Source: Cheiracanthium punctorium
Lineage: Eukaryota > Arthropoda > Arachnida > Araneae > Cheiracanthiidae
NCBI GenBank assembly: GCA_038373885.1
Contig: JAWZYV010016541.1
Coordinates: 94,600-158,599, forward strand
Direction of reading: 5' to 3'
DNA: 64,000 nucleotides
In this document: positions 11,186 to 22,386 of the stretch, piece by piece
Position numbering within the stretch: position 1 is the first letter of the stretch
Layout: every line of letters begins with the position of its first letter
The notes under the pieces: generated by a model
Seen by the model: the letters and a program-made list of their open reading frames with translations, nothing else
The model's database searches: none
Told to the model about the DNA's origin: nothing
Position numbers and translations under genes: made by a program

Positions 11186-12163
11186 CCTATAATATTGAAC
11201 ATTCGACGTGCACACTTCCGCTGTCTCCCACTTGGCCAATCTTTGGCCAACTTTATTTTTGAAGCCCATTAAAAAAAATGACTTGATTAAGTGTAGTAGG
11301 GTAAACGTACCAGTGCCCCACACTTTAAATTTTATTTTCCTTTTTCTTTCACGTAGCTCAGACAGAATTCAATTTAGCAAAATTTTAGGAATTTGTAACT
11401 ATAGTTTTCTTATATTAAAACAAGTATTTATTTCTCCTGGCGAGTGCAAACCAGAAAAAAGAAAAATACTTAAAAGAAAATTTGATTGAATAGTTAACAC
11501 CCAGCGGAAACAAAAACAGTAGTTGACACCTTTTTGTTTCAATAGTTGACACAGGGTGAAAAAAACTATTGATAAACTATTCCTTGTTTTGTATGAACAG
11601 AAAGATGAATTGAATATTTAAAAAAAAGAGACTATTTTCGAGTAAACTTACTAACCATATTTTATTATTAGGTTTTATTTTTTTTAAATATCGAATTCAG
11701 TTGGTGACCTTCTCCGAAACTCTTTTGGAAAATTTCGACTCTCGCTTGACTGGGTTTTTAAGTTTTTCTACATTTGCCTTTTCTTTAAGACTCTTTTCTT
11801 TTCTCTTTCAGCAGCATGATCTAATTTTTTTTTTTTTGGTTATAAGTTTTTTTAAAATAATCTTGGCATAAAAGCCTGAAATCCCAGAAGGTATTTTTTG
11901 CTTAAAGACTCGTTTCGGATTTGGCTCTCCTCTTTTCCTTTGAAAGAACAATGCCTTTTAAATGGACTGGGAGTTTTTGCTGAGTCCAAAAAAGGTACGA
12001 CTGTACATAAATCACGAGCAGGTTTCTCGATTGCAATAGCGTCGACGTTTCAGTTCGATCAATATCAATATTCCCAAAGCTCCAATCGAGATTCTTATCA
12101 GCAAGTTCAGATGAAATTTCCGTTCAGTCCGAAGAACGTCCTTCTGTACAGGAATCGGAGAAA

Positions 12164-12404
12164 TACACTGCAAAAAAAAGTCTGTTCAACTGACAGAAAA
12201 AAACTGTCAACCAGGACGCCAGTTTAATTACCGTATATTTTGCAGAAGTCTTCCGTATTTTTTCCGTATACAGAAAATTTCTGTAAAATAAACTGAGAAT
12301 CTGTAAAATTTACGGAAGACTTCTGGGAAAAAAAAAACGGAAATAAACTAGCGTCCTGCATGACATTCTTTTCTGTATATTTGACAGACTTTCTTTGCAG
12401 TGTA
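12164..12404. mobile_element. MITE nested in the pogo-like relic
   Basis: TA flanks both ends. The termini start TACACTGCAAAAAAAAGTCT at 12164 and, from 12404 on the other strand, TACACTGCAAAGAAAGTCTG. The inverted similarity continues for about 60 bp, including AGGACGCCAGTTTA and its counterpart AGGACGCTAGTTTA. The interior has further dyads around TTCCGTAT/ATACAGAA. The host sequence on the two sides (cggagaaa|TA ... TA|gaagacc) is otherwise continuous. Confidence 0.85.
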
Positions 12405-12838
12405 GAAGACCGGAGAAATAGAAACTTACGTTCAAAAAATGTTGACATACTGTCAACATTTCGTTTTGTCTTTTGCCAAAGTTGAAATAGCGACAAATTC
12501 CTTTCTTCTGCATCATTTGGATTGCCTTTCTGAAATATACTCAGTTTCTTCTTGTCAATCATTTTGTAAAGTAGAATACCCCCTTCTCTTATAGAAAGTT
12601 TTTGCTTTTCTTCTGTATTAACGATTGTGTTATTGGTATTGGCTTCTAAAGGAAGCTTTACAGCTTGCGGGTTCCATGGATATAACCCTCATTTCCTAAA
12701 GCCATTTTTTAGAATACTTGGACTTAGAACATCACAAGTCACTTCTTTTAACAATTTTGAAAAATATTTTTTCTTTAAAACAGGTTTCTCCAAATTCGAG
12801 AACCTCGAGCCTTCAAGAATGCACCCTTTTCTTGCAGT
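12405..12838 (-). pseudogene. pogo/Jerky-family transposase, C-terminal remnant
   Basis: Reading the minus strand from about 12838, one frame runs through LEKPVLKKKYFSKLLKEV, then VLSPSILKNGFRK, an in-frame TGA at 12691-12689, then GLYPWNPQAVKL, and continues open to about 12405. The pattern 'I.NGFR..GLYP.NP.AV' is the well-known segment that follows the DDE catalytic core in pogo, Tigger and Jerky-like transposases, where the TGA position is normally Cys or another small residue. After it comes a polar Lys/Glu-rich tail (MIDKKKLSIFQKGNPNDAEE and onwards), plausible for the variable C-terminus of the family. The catalytic aspartates and the N-terminal helix-turn-helix are not present, so this is a fossil. 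The downstream end is cut by the nested MITE. Confidence 0.8.
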
Positions 12839-13310
12839 GCTCTTTTAGAACTCTAAAGCTGCGACATCTATCAAACGACAACAACTGAGTAATTGAAAAT
12901 TTTAACAAAGAATAGTTGACACGGGGCGAACTTTGACCAGCTCTAACATTTTCTTGTCAGTTTTCATAACATCTTTATAAGTTTAAAATAAACTCTTTAT
13001 AAGTTTAAAAAAAAGTGAATGTCTTTTCACCCAAAATTACTAAATTAAATAACTTTGCAATAGTTACATGTTACTCAGTCCTTAGCAATTTGAGTTACAA
13101 AATGAGTAAAAATCACAAGAGACGAAATCGAACTTATCTAGCAGTTCACCTCAACAATACTAAACTCTGGAACATTCTGAATATTTTGCAATTCGGTAGT
13201 TCAATGGGGCCACTGTACAGATCAACATAGTTCGATGCATTATAGCTTTCGATTTGCTTATTTTTTTACTTTTTTTTTAAAAACTGTCAACTACTGGTAC
13301 GTTAACCCTA

Positions 13311-14670
13311 AACCTTCCCTTTACGTAAAATATATAACAGATTTTTAATCATATAGCATCAATATAATGTTATTTTTTAATAAATATGATTATCGTTGTA
13401 CTTGTCTGTTTCTCTTCTGCGAACTCTATGGTGGTACGGACTATACGCGCGACATCGCGGTAATTTTTAATTTTACTAGTGACATTAAATATTCATTCTA
13501 TAAAAATGTTCATCGTTCATATTTTATCAAAAAAATTTACTGAAGTTAATTTCATATTAAACTAATCAACTTTTAACATTTTACAAAGTATATTTTTTAA
13601 AATAAACTAATTAATACCACGCAACAATTTCAACAAAGATGTAATTAATTAGTTTGTCTTAAATATTTAGGGTTACTGATATATTTCTTTGCTGAAAATT
13701 TTTTCTAAATACTAAGGTAATCGCATATAATTCAATTTTTTAATAATAAAGTTATCTTAATTTTTAAAAAAATTAGAAGTCGATAAGCTTGATAACTCAT
13801 AGCTCTAGATATAAATTTTTATAGAACAGATTTGAGAATATTTAAATCACTTACCACTTTTAAGTTCACGTATCACTTGTAAAAAATAACGATGAAAAAA
13901 TTTGCAAATCTATAGCTGTCGAGACACGCTCGTGGAGTGAATATTTCGCTCCCGTATCCCGCAGCAGATTAGAAATTTCGACAACACGTCAGTTGAGCAA
14001 ATAACTGGAAAAAAAGAAAGAAAGAAAATTATAGTATTTGGTTTTTAACTTTTAAAATGGCGTAGTTTAATTAACAACTACGCCATTCGGCCATTCACGA
14101 AAAATAGATGTTTTGACTTTTGTTTACATGAATTCTAAAAACATAACTGAAATTTAACTATGATCTTAAATGAAAATGCGTAAAGTAACATTGTTTCTAC
14201 TTAAACAATTGTTTGCTATACAGTTTACAATTATTTCGAGCTATACTATTGTGTTGCACGAAAAATTTCACCAACATGGGGAGACGGTGAATCAAAGATA
14301 GGGGAACTGACTCGTTTTCATGTTGCATCTGAAGAAAACCACTAAACTGTAGCCAGCCTGACTGACTCTAACATCTTCACTAAATTAACCCCTTATTTCA
14401 TGTATTATGTCATTTTTGTCAGTTAAGAGTATGTTACATTACTGAAGTAGCCAAAGAAGTTAAACTGATGTAAAAAAGGTGGTAATTTACTCAGTTAGTA
14501 CTCAGATTACTCAGAAATTTCACTTTAACAATCATTAAAAAGACATCGGTGATAAAAACGATGAAAGACTGTCATTTTACTGAAATTAAATGGCAATTCA
14601 ATTTCATTTTGTATTAGTTCAAAAGAATTACTTATTCAAAACAATTATTATTACTTAATCAGAAATTACT
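13311..14670. other. AT-rich interval with a small GC-richer island
   Basis: No gene is recognised. The 13915-14010 segment is GC-richer than its surroundings and on the minus strand leads to AAAAGTGGTAAGTGATT, a good splice-donor consensus, with the exon side ending at 13855. This could be a short non-coding 5' exon, but nothing else supports it. A perfect 12-bp hairpin AATGGCGTAGTT/AACTACGCCATT lies at 14056-14087. Confidence 0.35.
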
Positions 14671-14672
14671 AT

Positions 14673-14838
14673 TTGCTTTTTTTATTCAGTACACATGAAC
14701 AATTTTCTATAAATTCCTGAAAATACCCCGCTTTTACTTAGTATTTTAAACAAAAGAACCACATAGCGGATTTACAGGAGAGATTACAGGTTGCTTTTTT
14801 TATTCAGTACACATGAACAATTTTCTATAAATTTCTGG
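14673..14838. repeat. 47-bp direct repeat
   Basis: TTGCTTTTTTTATTCAGTAC and the following bases to TATAAATT(C/T)CTG occur at 14673-14719 and again at 14791-14837, with one difference. The ~71-bp spacer is unrelated. It is a recent local duplication. Confidence 0.9.
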
Positions 14839-14939
14839 TTAACTTTAAATAAGATATATTTTTTATTACACCTACAGATCCAAGCAACACCCGTAGTTTT
14901 TAAATGTCTGAATTCGTTTACTCATTTTCTTGATTAAGT

Positions 14940-15420
14940 ATTGATTATTAATTATTTTAGTAGAATTTCAGGATTGGGAAATTATTTTTTAATTTGAAAT
15001 GCTAATTTTTAATACAAGTGGTTAATTTGAAATTTGAAGTAATCGATTTTCACAGAGTATTATGCTAAGGCAAAGCTACACGAGGGTATCTGCCTACGGG
15101 AGGTTGTTATGGCAGAGGACATTTTAAGAGGTTGTAACGGGTATCCACGTCACATCTGGAGAAAACCAACCAAAACTCCACACCGTTAGATCAACAAAGG
15201 CTCAGAAGGCCAGAGCAATAACCTTCACACAACAGTCATTTGCCATGTTCTGTTCGCTGTCTTATCCACTCGGCCATAATGGGTTGCGATTTCCGCAGAA
15301 AAAAAAAATGGAGAAATTATATGCTTATCCTAAGTCTGCTAATGTTTTATAAGATATTTAATATTCCTAAATATTATATTTTACATAATTTCCAGCATTA
15401 TCGTGTTTTATTTGAGTAAT
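14940..15420. repeat. Segment paralogous to 16390-16620, carrying a SINE
   Basis: The flanks (GAAATTATTTTTTAATTTGA, aatacaagtggttaattt, tggagaaatt, ttatcctaagtctgctaatg) match 16395-16620 in the same order. The SINE at about 15056-15290 is absent from the second copy, so the 16.4-16.6-kb copy shows the empty site. Confidence 0.75.
15056..15290 (-). mobile_element. tRNA-derived SINE, near full length
   Basis: Read on the minus strand from about 15285, it starts TATGGCCGAGTGGATAAGAC (A-box-like head) and passes TGTGTGAAGGTTATTGCTC (diverged B box). It continues through GATCTAACGGTGTGGAGTTT, TTTCTCCAGATGTGACGTGG and GGCAGATACCCTCGTGTAGC, ending GCTTTGCCTTAGCATAA. Likely flanking duplications are TTTCACAGA on the left and TTCCGCAGA on the right. 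This is one of the best copies for defining the family. Confidence 0.9.
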
Positions 15421-15539
15421 GTTACTGTATGCATAATATAATAACGATAGTTATCGATTTTGGGCGATATAATGGCAAGTTTAGTGAAAAACTATATTTT
15501 AGCTTAATATCAGTAGATACTGAATGTGTTATGTGTAAA

Positions 15540-15910
15540 GAGAAACCTACACGATGGGTATCTGCCTAAGGCGATACCTTGCGCGAAGAACATTTAAAGG
15601 GCTCCAAAGAGTATTCACGTTACATCTTTAGTAAAAACCCCGAAAGTCTAGAGCTTTAGATCGGCAGTCGCGCTGTAGGACTAGGAATGGATGCGAGACG
15701 AGACGGAGATTTAGAGTTTCTTTTGCGAGTCGGCACAAATATTTTTAACATTACGGTATAGGGATTTTGCGAGACGAGACAAAGGTTTTAGGCTGTTTTG
15801 CGAGACGCCTATTTTTCATCTCTTGTCCCTCTTTGCGTAGGACAAAACCCCGGACCTTCACGTTTCAACCTTCTGCCAGATTTAGAGTCTTATCCACTTG
15901 TCCATAGGGG
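15540..15910 (-). mobile_element. SINE interrupted by a hAT-like MITE
   Basis: The 3' half (AACCTACACGATGGGTATCT to TAGATCGGCAGTCGCGCTG) is at 15545-15675. The tRNA-like half (GGACCTTCACGTTTCAACC to GTCTTATCCACTTGTCC) is at 15852-15905. The break is filled by the element at 15682-15836. Removing that element and one duplication restores family order. Confidence 0.85.
15682..15836. mobile_element. hAT-like MITE with 8-bp target-site duplication
   Basis: The element starts TAGGAATGGATGCGAGACGA and ends GTCCCTCTTTG. TGTAGGAC (15674-15681) precedes it and CGTAGGAC (15836-15843) follows, an 8-bp duplication with one difference. Eight-base duplications and TAGGG-like termini are hAT hallmarks. The interior, with the TAACATTACGGTATAGGGA core and repeated GCGAGAC words, is shared with 9310-9451. 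Confidence 0.8.
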
Positions 15911-17451
15911 GGAGGACAAGTGGAAACTTAAACATCCATAAAAGTTTACATAATAAAGCAATTTACATGCAAAAATACATTATTTCTACGTATGTATGGA
16001 AAATTGTTCTTTATTTATATTAGTTCTAAAAAAGGGAGATCATCCTAAAACTTTTCGATGTTGGTTCATAAAACCGTTTATCATCTCCAAGATTACAACA
16101 ATCAGAAAAAGAATAATTAAAATTGACATTAACGGGTAATTTGATAAAAGCCAACCAATGGTCAAAATATCATGTCTTTAGGTACTGATGATTTATCGTT
16201 TATATGATCTACTTCTACGTTTTATAAAAATGCAAAGCTTTTAGCTTTTTTAAAGAATTTATTTTCAATTTATGAAACTTTTAAAAACTTTTTTGTATAT
16301 AGCACTTCAACATAAGTTAATAAATGTAAATCTTTAGCGTTTTAAAAAATTATTTTCGAATTTTGAATTTTAAGGGATTTTAAATTATATTTTTCTAAAT
16401 GATAGGCAAGATTTCGAGTTTGAGAAATTATTTTTTAACTTGAAACGTTAACTTTTAATACAAGTAATTAATTTAAAATTTGTAGCGTTCAATTTTCATA
16501 GTAAAAATATGGAGAAATTTTTGTTTATTCTAAGCTTGCAAATGTTTAATATCGTATTTAACTTTTTAAATGTTGTATTAAATTTAGCTTCATTTCTAGC
16601 ATTGTGTGGTTTCTTTTCAGTATTATTGTTGAAACTAAAACTAATCAGGATTACATGTAAATAATTAAATAATCATTTTAGGTTCTCTTTAGGTTTCTGA
16701 GATTGAAGCATAATAATTATTAAATTGTTTACAAATTTTCATTGCTCTCTTAAATAAGCTAGTTATTTTAAATTTAGTGACTGTAAACTGAATCCTCATA
16801 GTAAATCTTCAGGGTAAATAGAAAATTTTACAATCTGTATTTCCCTCCCTTTCCCCATGCTGATATAGGAACGCTATAATTAAATTTTGTACATTCAATA
16901 AAAGAGAGTTAAATGTGCTTTTACCTTTAAATACACCCGAACATGTAATTTTGAATTTAAAGATTATTTTAAAAACTAAAACTAATTGCAGGAAGAAATA
17001 ACACAAATGTTGATGGAGAAAATATTTTTTTGACTATACCAAAGAAACTCCATGTGAAAATATGGCTTAAATGTTGATAAAATATGATTAAATACTATAC
17101 ATTTTACAGGTTATTGATCAGATGTGCAGTTTTGCGACCGCGAGAAAGGTCATTATAAATATTTTAAGCATAATTGGCCACTTATAAGATCTTTTATAGC
17201 ATCATAAATAAAAATTTTCAATCGAGAAAACAAATTATGTACTTTGGTAATAACACATTTTTCACCATGATGCTATAGAAACTCCATCTTCCAAGTTGCA
17301 TGCATTAGTAAAAAAAGTGTTAAAAAGCGTAATTTTATTTTGAAATGTCGATTTAAAATTATTAATTATTCGTATAAGACCACAAAAGAGATAAAAATGA
17401 CATAAATTGAAACTCTCTACATCAAGTATGTCTTGTTCTTGTAGAATTGTT

Positions 17452-17765
17452 GCTGAGGCAAAGTTGCATTTGTCGAAGGATTCTTCTAAGGAATTCTACA
17501 GATGGAGAAAACCTCAAAAAATTCCACACCGTTAGATTTTGTGTTTCCCAAGCCTACATAATGGCCATTTGCCTATGGAGAGCGTGCCTAGGACGGAGGA
17601 CATTTTAATGGGTTCTAACACGTATTTACGTTACGTCTGGAGAAAACCTCCTTTAACTCCAGACCGTTAGATCGACAGCAATGCGCGATAGACCAGAACC
17701 CTAGGTCTTCAAACTTCAGCCGTAAACTATGTTCAGTGAATTATCCATTGGGAGATGGCCCAAAC
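17452..17765 (-). mobile_element. Two fused SINE copies, first duplicated block
   Basis: A truncated 3' portion (GGCAAAGTTGCATTTGTCGA to ATTCCACACCGTTAGATT) is joined to a longer copy (AAGCCTACATAATGGCCATT to GTTCAGTGAATTATCCATTG). The longer one carries GATCGACAGCAATGCGCGAT at the head junction and a diverged head. Confidence 0.85.
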
Positions 17766-19230
17766 AATGGTCAAAATATCATGTCTTTAGGTATTTCTGA
17801 TTTTTGGTTTATATATGGCACTTCAACATTAGAAGAAAAATGTAAATCTTTAGATTTTTTAAAACAATTCATTTCAAAGCAATGAATTTTTTATATCATT
17901 GTAAGTCAGTAATTTTTCATGGAATAGTAATTTTTAAGGGGTTGCAACTCAAAACATACTTAATCTAGGAGCTTAAAAAATATATAATTTTTTTTCAATG
18001 TTTTGTGGCCTTTCATAAAATATGTAACCTGATCATTATAATTTTAAAACTTTTTTAAATCGAAATTATCAATTTTTATCAAAACAAACTTACTTAACTG
18101 CTTTTTATCCATTAACGTGTTATTCCAAACAAAACCAACCAATGGTCAAAAAATCGTGTCTTTATATACTGATGAATTTTAGTTTATATGTAGTACTATC
18201 TCATTGAAATGCGATTTTTAGCTTTTTTAAGAGTTCATGTAGTTTAGTTTTCCAGTTCTATAGTTTTGGAATTTTTAAAGAATCAGATATTTTGCATGTT
18301 AATTTTTAAGAGGTTGTAACTCAAGTCCTGCTTGTCTAGAGAGTTGAAATTTATGTTCATTTGTTCAGTGTTTTGTGGTCTTATGTGAAATATGTAACCT
18401 AGCCATATTACTTAATTCCTTTTTTTAATTGTTTTAAATGAAATTTTATTAATTTAAAATTTATTTTTTTAAAATGCATGTTACTTAAAAATGATTCATC
18501 AATTTGTTTACAAATTTTCATTGGCCTCTGAAATTAACATGTTATTTTACATTCAGTGACTGTAAACTGAATCTTGATAGTAAAATTTCAGGGTAAATAG
18601 CAAATTTTACAGTCAGTTTCTTCTTCCCCTCCCAATGGTGATATAGGACCACGATAAATAAATTTTGCATTTTATTCTATAAAAGAGAGTTAAATGTCCT
18701 ATTTCTTTTAAGTACACCTAAAATCTAATTTTGTGTTTAAAAATTATTTTATAAACTAAAACTAATTGCAGGCAGAAATAACACAAATGTTCATGCAGAA
18801 AATATTTTTTCGACTATACCAAAGAAACACCATGTGAAAATTTGGCTTAAATTTTGATAAAATGCGCTTAAATTCTACACACTTTATTGGTTATCGGTAA
18901 TATGGGCAACTATGCTATCACGAGAGAAGAAAATATGAATATTTTAAATATAATTAAACACTTTTTAGCACCATAAATAAAACCTTTTATCTGAGACAAT
19001 AAATTATGCACGTGGGTAATAATTTAGCTTTTAATATAATGTTTAAGAAACTCCGTCTTTCATGAATGAAAATTTAGTATTCATATTGATATTAAAAACG
19101 TGTTAAACAGCATAATTTTTCATTAAAAATTTCGGTTTATAATTATTAGTTTTAAAAGACCACAAAACAGATAAAAATGGCATAAGTATCAATTCTCTAG
19201 ATCAAGTATGTCTTGTTTTTGTTGTGTTGT

Positions 19231-19590
19231 TGCTGAGGCAAAGCTACAGTTATGTCTAACGCAGGGACTAACTTCATATGGGGGTTGCCTCGATCGACTA
19301 ACTTTTCTAAAGAGTTCTATGTTTAGAGAAAAACCGCCTGAAACGCCAGACCGTTAGATTATGTGTTTTTGCAAGCCTACACGATATGCATCTGACTACA
19401 TGGGGGTGCCATGGGCAGTGAACTTTCGAAGAGGTTCTAACTCGTATTTAAGTTACACCTGGAGAGAACCTCCTAAAACTCCAGACTATTACATTTGTTA
19501 GACCGCACTCAATAGACATGACCCCTACGCCTTCATACTTCAGCCGCGTACCATGTTCAGTGTCTTATCGATTCGTAGATGGTGTGGTCA
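19231..19590 (-). mobile_element. Two fused SINE copies, second duplicated block
   Basis: Same arrangement as at 17452-17765: GGCAAAGCTACAGTTATG to CCAGACCGTTAGATT, then AAGCCTACACGATATGCATC to GTTCAGTGTCTTATCGATTC. The shared double structure shows that both SINEs were present before the ~1.78-kb duplication. Confidence 0.85.
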
Positions 19591-21673
19591 TAATAAATGG
19601 CCAAAATAATGGTCAAAACATGTCTTTATATATTGGTGACTTTTGGTCTTTATACGGCACTTCAACATTAGAAGATAAATGTAAGTCTTTAGACTTCTTA
19701 AAAATTTCCGAGCTATGAAATTTTTTAAATCAATAACAGTTTGAAAATTTCCATGGTATAGTAATTTTTAAGGAGCTTTAACTCAAAATGTACTTGGTCT
19801 AGAGAGATAAAATTTATATATAATTTTTTTCAATGTTTTGTGGCCATTTATCAAATATTCAAAATGACGATGTCAATGTAAAAACCTTTATAAATTCAAA
19901 TTATTATTTTTATGAAAACAAACTTAAGTTATTTGCTGTATTTTATAAGTTACGTGAACGTCTTACTTCAAATAAAACAAAGCAATGGTCAAAATATCAG
20001 GTCTTTAAATACTTATGATTTTTGGATTATATTTTGTACTATCACAATTGATGAAAATGCAATTTTTAGCTTTAAAAAAATATTTCCCAGTTTTGAAATT
20101 TTGGGATTTTTGAAGGATCAGAAATTTTGCATGTTCATTTTTAAGAGGCTGTAACTGAAGAACAATCTGACCTAGAGAGTTCAAATTTATGCTCATTTGT
20201 TCAGTGTTTTCTGGTCTTAACTCAGATATGTTTTTTTAAATAATACGTAACCCTACCATGTATTTTTTTCTTAAGCTTTCTAAAAATGAAATTTAAAATA
20301 GTTTATTTTAAGCAATGTCAAAACATTGTGTCTTTATGTACCATATATAGACAAAATATGGGTATAGGTATATTGGTGACTTTTCATTTATATATACCAC
20401 TTGAAAAGTAGATGATAACTGTAAACTGTAAGATGATAACAGTAACTGTATTTACGAGCCATTAATTTTTTTATATCATTTAAAGTCAGAAACATTTAAT
20501 ATTATACTAATTTTTAAGGAGCTGTAACTCAAAACGTACTTGATCTAAATGTTTTAATTTAAAATATTTTCAAATGTGTTGTGGCCTTTCATACTGAATG
20601 TAACCTGACAATCTTGATGTAGAAATCTTGTTAAATTAATATTATAAGTAACATGAACGTGTTATTCCAAACTAAACCAACCAGTGATCAAAACATTGTG
20701 TCTTTAGGTACTGATGATTTTTGGTTTATATTTAGTACTATCACATTTGATAAAATTTCGATTTTTAACCATATTTAAGATATATTTCCTCGATTTGAAA
20801 TTTTGGTATTTTTAAAGAATCAGAAATTTTGCATGTGAATTTTTAATACGCTGTAACCGAAGAACTATTTGACCCAGAGTGTTGAAATTTATGTTCATTT
20901 CTTCATATTTTTGTGGTTTTAACTGAAATATGTAACCTGACCATGTAACTTTTTTTTTCTTAAACTTTTTTTAGATGAAATTTCAATACTATAAATTAAT
21001 TTTTTAAAGAAGGTATGTTATTTAAAAATGCTTCTTTAAATTGTATGCGAAATTTGAAGATGGGGTATCTATTGCATCATGTTAAAAAAAGTGCTAAGTG
21101 GGTACATAATTTACTTTTTGTAGATAGGGGTGGATTTTATTGATAAGGTTAAAAAAGAAAATAGGCTATTACATGTGACTACTTATATATATATTATTTT
21201 TCATATTTTCTACCTCCTTGGATTGTTGAAAAATTTATTTCTCAGTTTTGAAGTTTGGAGAATTTTAAAGAGTCATAAGTTTTGTATGTTAATATTTAAG
21301 AGGCTGTAACTCAAGACCTATTTGACCTAGAGAGTTGACATTTATAGTCTTTGGTCAGTGTTTTGTGGTCTTTTATAAATTATGTGTAACACTGCCATTT
21401 AAATTTTTTCTTAAGTTTTCTGAAATGAAGATTTAATAATTTAAAATTAACTTTTTTAAACAATGTTCAAAACAATATGTCTTATATGTATATTGGTGTT
21501 TTTTGGTTTCCATACACCACTTCAACATTGGATTATAACTGTAAATCTTTGGAATGTTAAGAAATTTATTACCGAGTCATGGATCTTTTTTAAAACATTA
21601 GAAATCATAAAATTTTCATGGTTTACTACTCTTTAAGGAGCTGTAACTACAAATGAACTTGATCTAAATGTTA

Positions 21674-21743
21674 CAGCCTCACCATGTCACCGTGGTTATG
21701 TCACTAAAAATGGTAGACGGCCTAAGTGTGAATCACACAATCC
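21674..21743. mobile_element. 70-bp insertion with 10-bp target-site duplication
   Basis: CTAAATGTTA occurs at 21664-21673 and again at 21744-21753, bracketing 70 bp that are absent from every other monomer of this satellite class. The insert contains GTGGTTATGTCACTAA and GTGTGAATCACAC, suggestive of tRNA-like box sequences, but it does not fold as a tRNA with paired ends. It may be a 5'-truncated SINE of another family. Confidence 0.7.
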
Positions 21744-22386
21744 CTAAATGTTATAATTAATTTTTTCTTCATTCTTTTGTGGCCTTTCATATTGTATGCA
21801 ACCTGAACATGTTACAGTAAAACCTTTTTCAAATCGTAATTTCTAATTTTTTTCGAAACAAACTTTGGTTAATTAACTGCTTTCTATAAGTAATATGAAT
21901 GTGTTATTCCAAATACAACCAACCAGTGGTCGAAATGTCACGTCTTTAGATATTTATGATTTTGGTTTATATGTTGTACTATCAAATTTGATGAAAATAC
22001 GACTTTTAGCTTTTCTTAAGAATATATTTGCTAGTTATGAAGTTTTGGCATTTTAAAGAATTGCATGTTAATATTTAAGTGGCTGTAACTAAAGACCTAT
22101 GATCTTTTTATCTAACTCTACCATGCAAATTTTTTTTCCAGTTTTTTAACTGAAAAAAATGTAACTTGTGAAACTTGTTAAATAAAATTTTAATAATTTA
22201 AAATTTATTTTTTAAAACAATGTCAAAACAATGTGTCTTCATATATTGGTGACTTTTGATTTACATATACCACTTCAACATGGGATGATAACTGTAAATG
22301 TTTAGACTTTTTAAACAATTTATTTCCGAGCTATGAATTTTTGTAAATCAAAGGAATTCAGAACATATCATGGTATACTAATTTTT

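Larger units (their letters stand above)
11297..13310 (-). mobile_element. pogo-like DNA transposon relic, internally deleted
   Basis: Inverted termini TAGGGTAAACGTACCAGT (11297) and, from 13310 on the other strand, TAGGGTTAACGTACCAGT differ by one base. TA at both ends fits a TA target site. The motif AGTTGACAC recurs near 11521, 11544 and 12914, with variants at 11492 and inside the right end at 13285. These look like subterminal repeats of the kind transposases bind. The minus strand carries a pogo/Tigger/Jerky-type transposase C-terminus (12405-12838). The expected N-terminal and catalytic regions are missing, so the copy is non-autonomous. A separate 241-bp MITE sits inside at 12164-12404. 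Confidence 0.8.
16710..20270. repeat. ~1.78-kb tandem segmental duplication
   Basis: Sequence from about 16715 (ttgtttacaaattttcattg) recurs from about 18495 in the same order. Shared landmarks are the 'tcagggtaaatag' block, AAACTAAAACTAATTGCAGG, CTATACCAAAGAAAC, the double SINE, and the two satellite monomers. The offset is constant: 17452 to 19231 is 1779 bp. The copies are well diverged, so the event is not recent. Confidence 0.8.

Noticed and set aside
13015..13230. Plus-strand frame starting MSKNHKRRNRTYL as a transposase N-terminus
   Set aside because: It resembles a basic pogo N-terminus at a glance, but the recognised C-terminus of the same element is on the opposite strand.
15180..15285. 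Functional tRNA gene on the minus strand
   Set aside because: The A-box-like head is the SINE promoter. The acceptor stem does not pair, and SINE body sequence follows directly.
21674..21743. tRNA gene or tRNA retropseudogene
   Set aside because: The length is right, but the ends do not pair on either strand and only isolated box-like words are seen.
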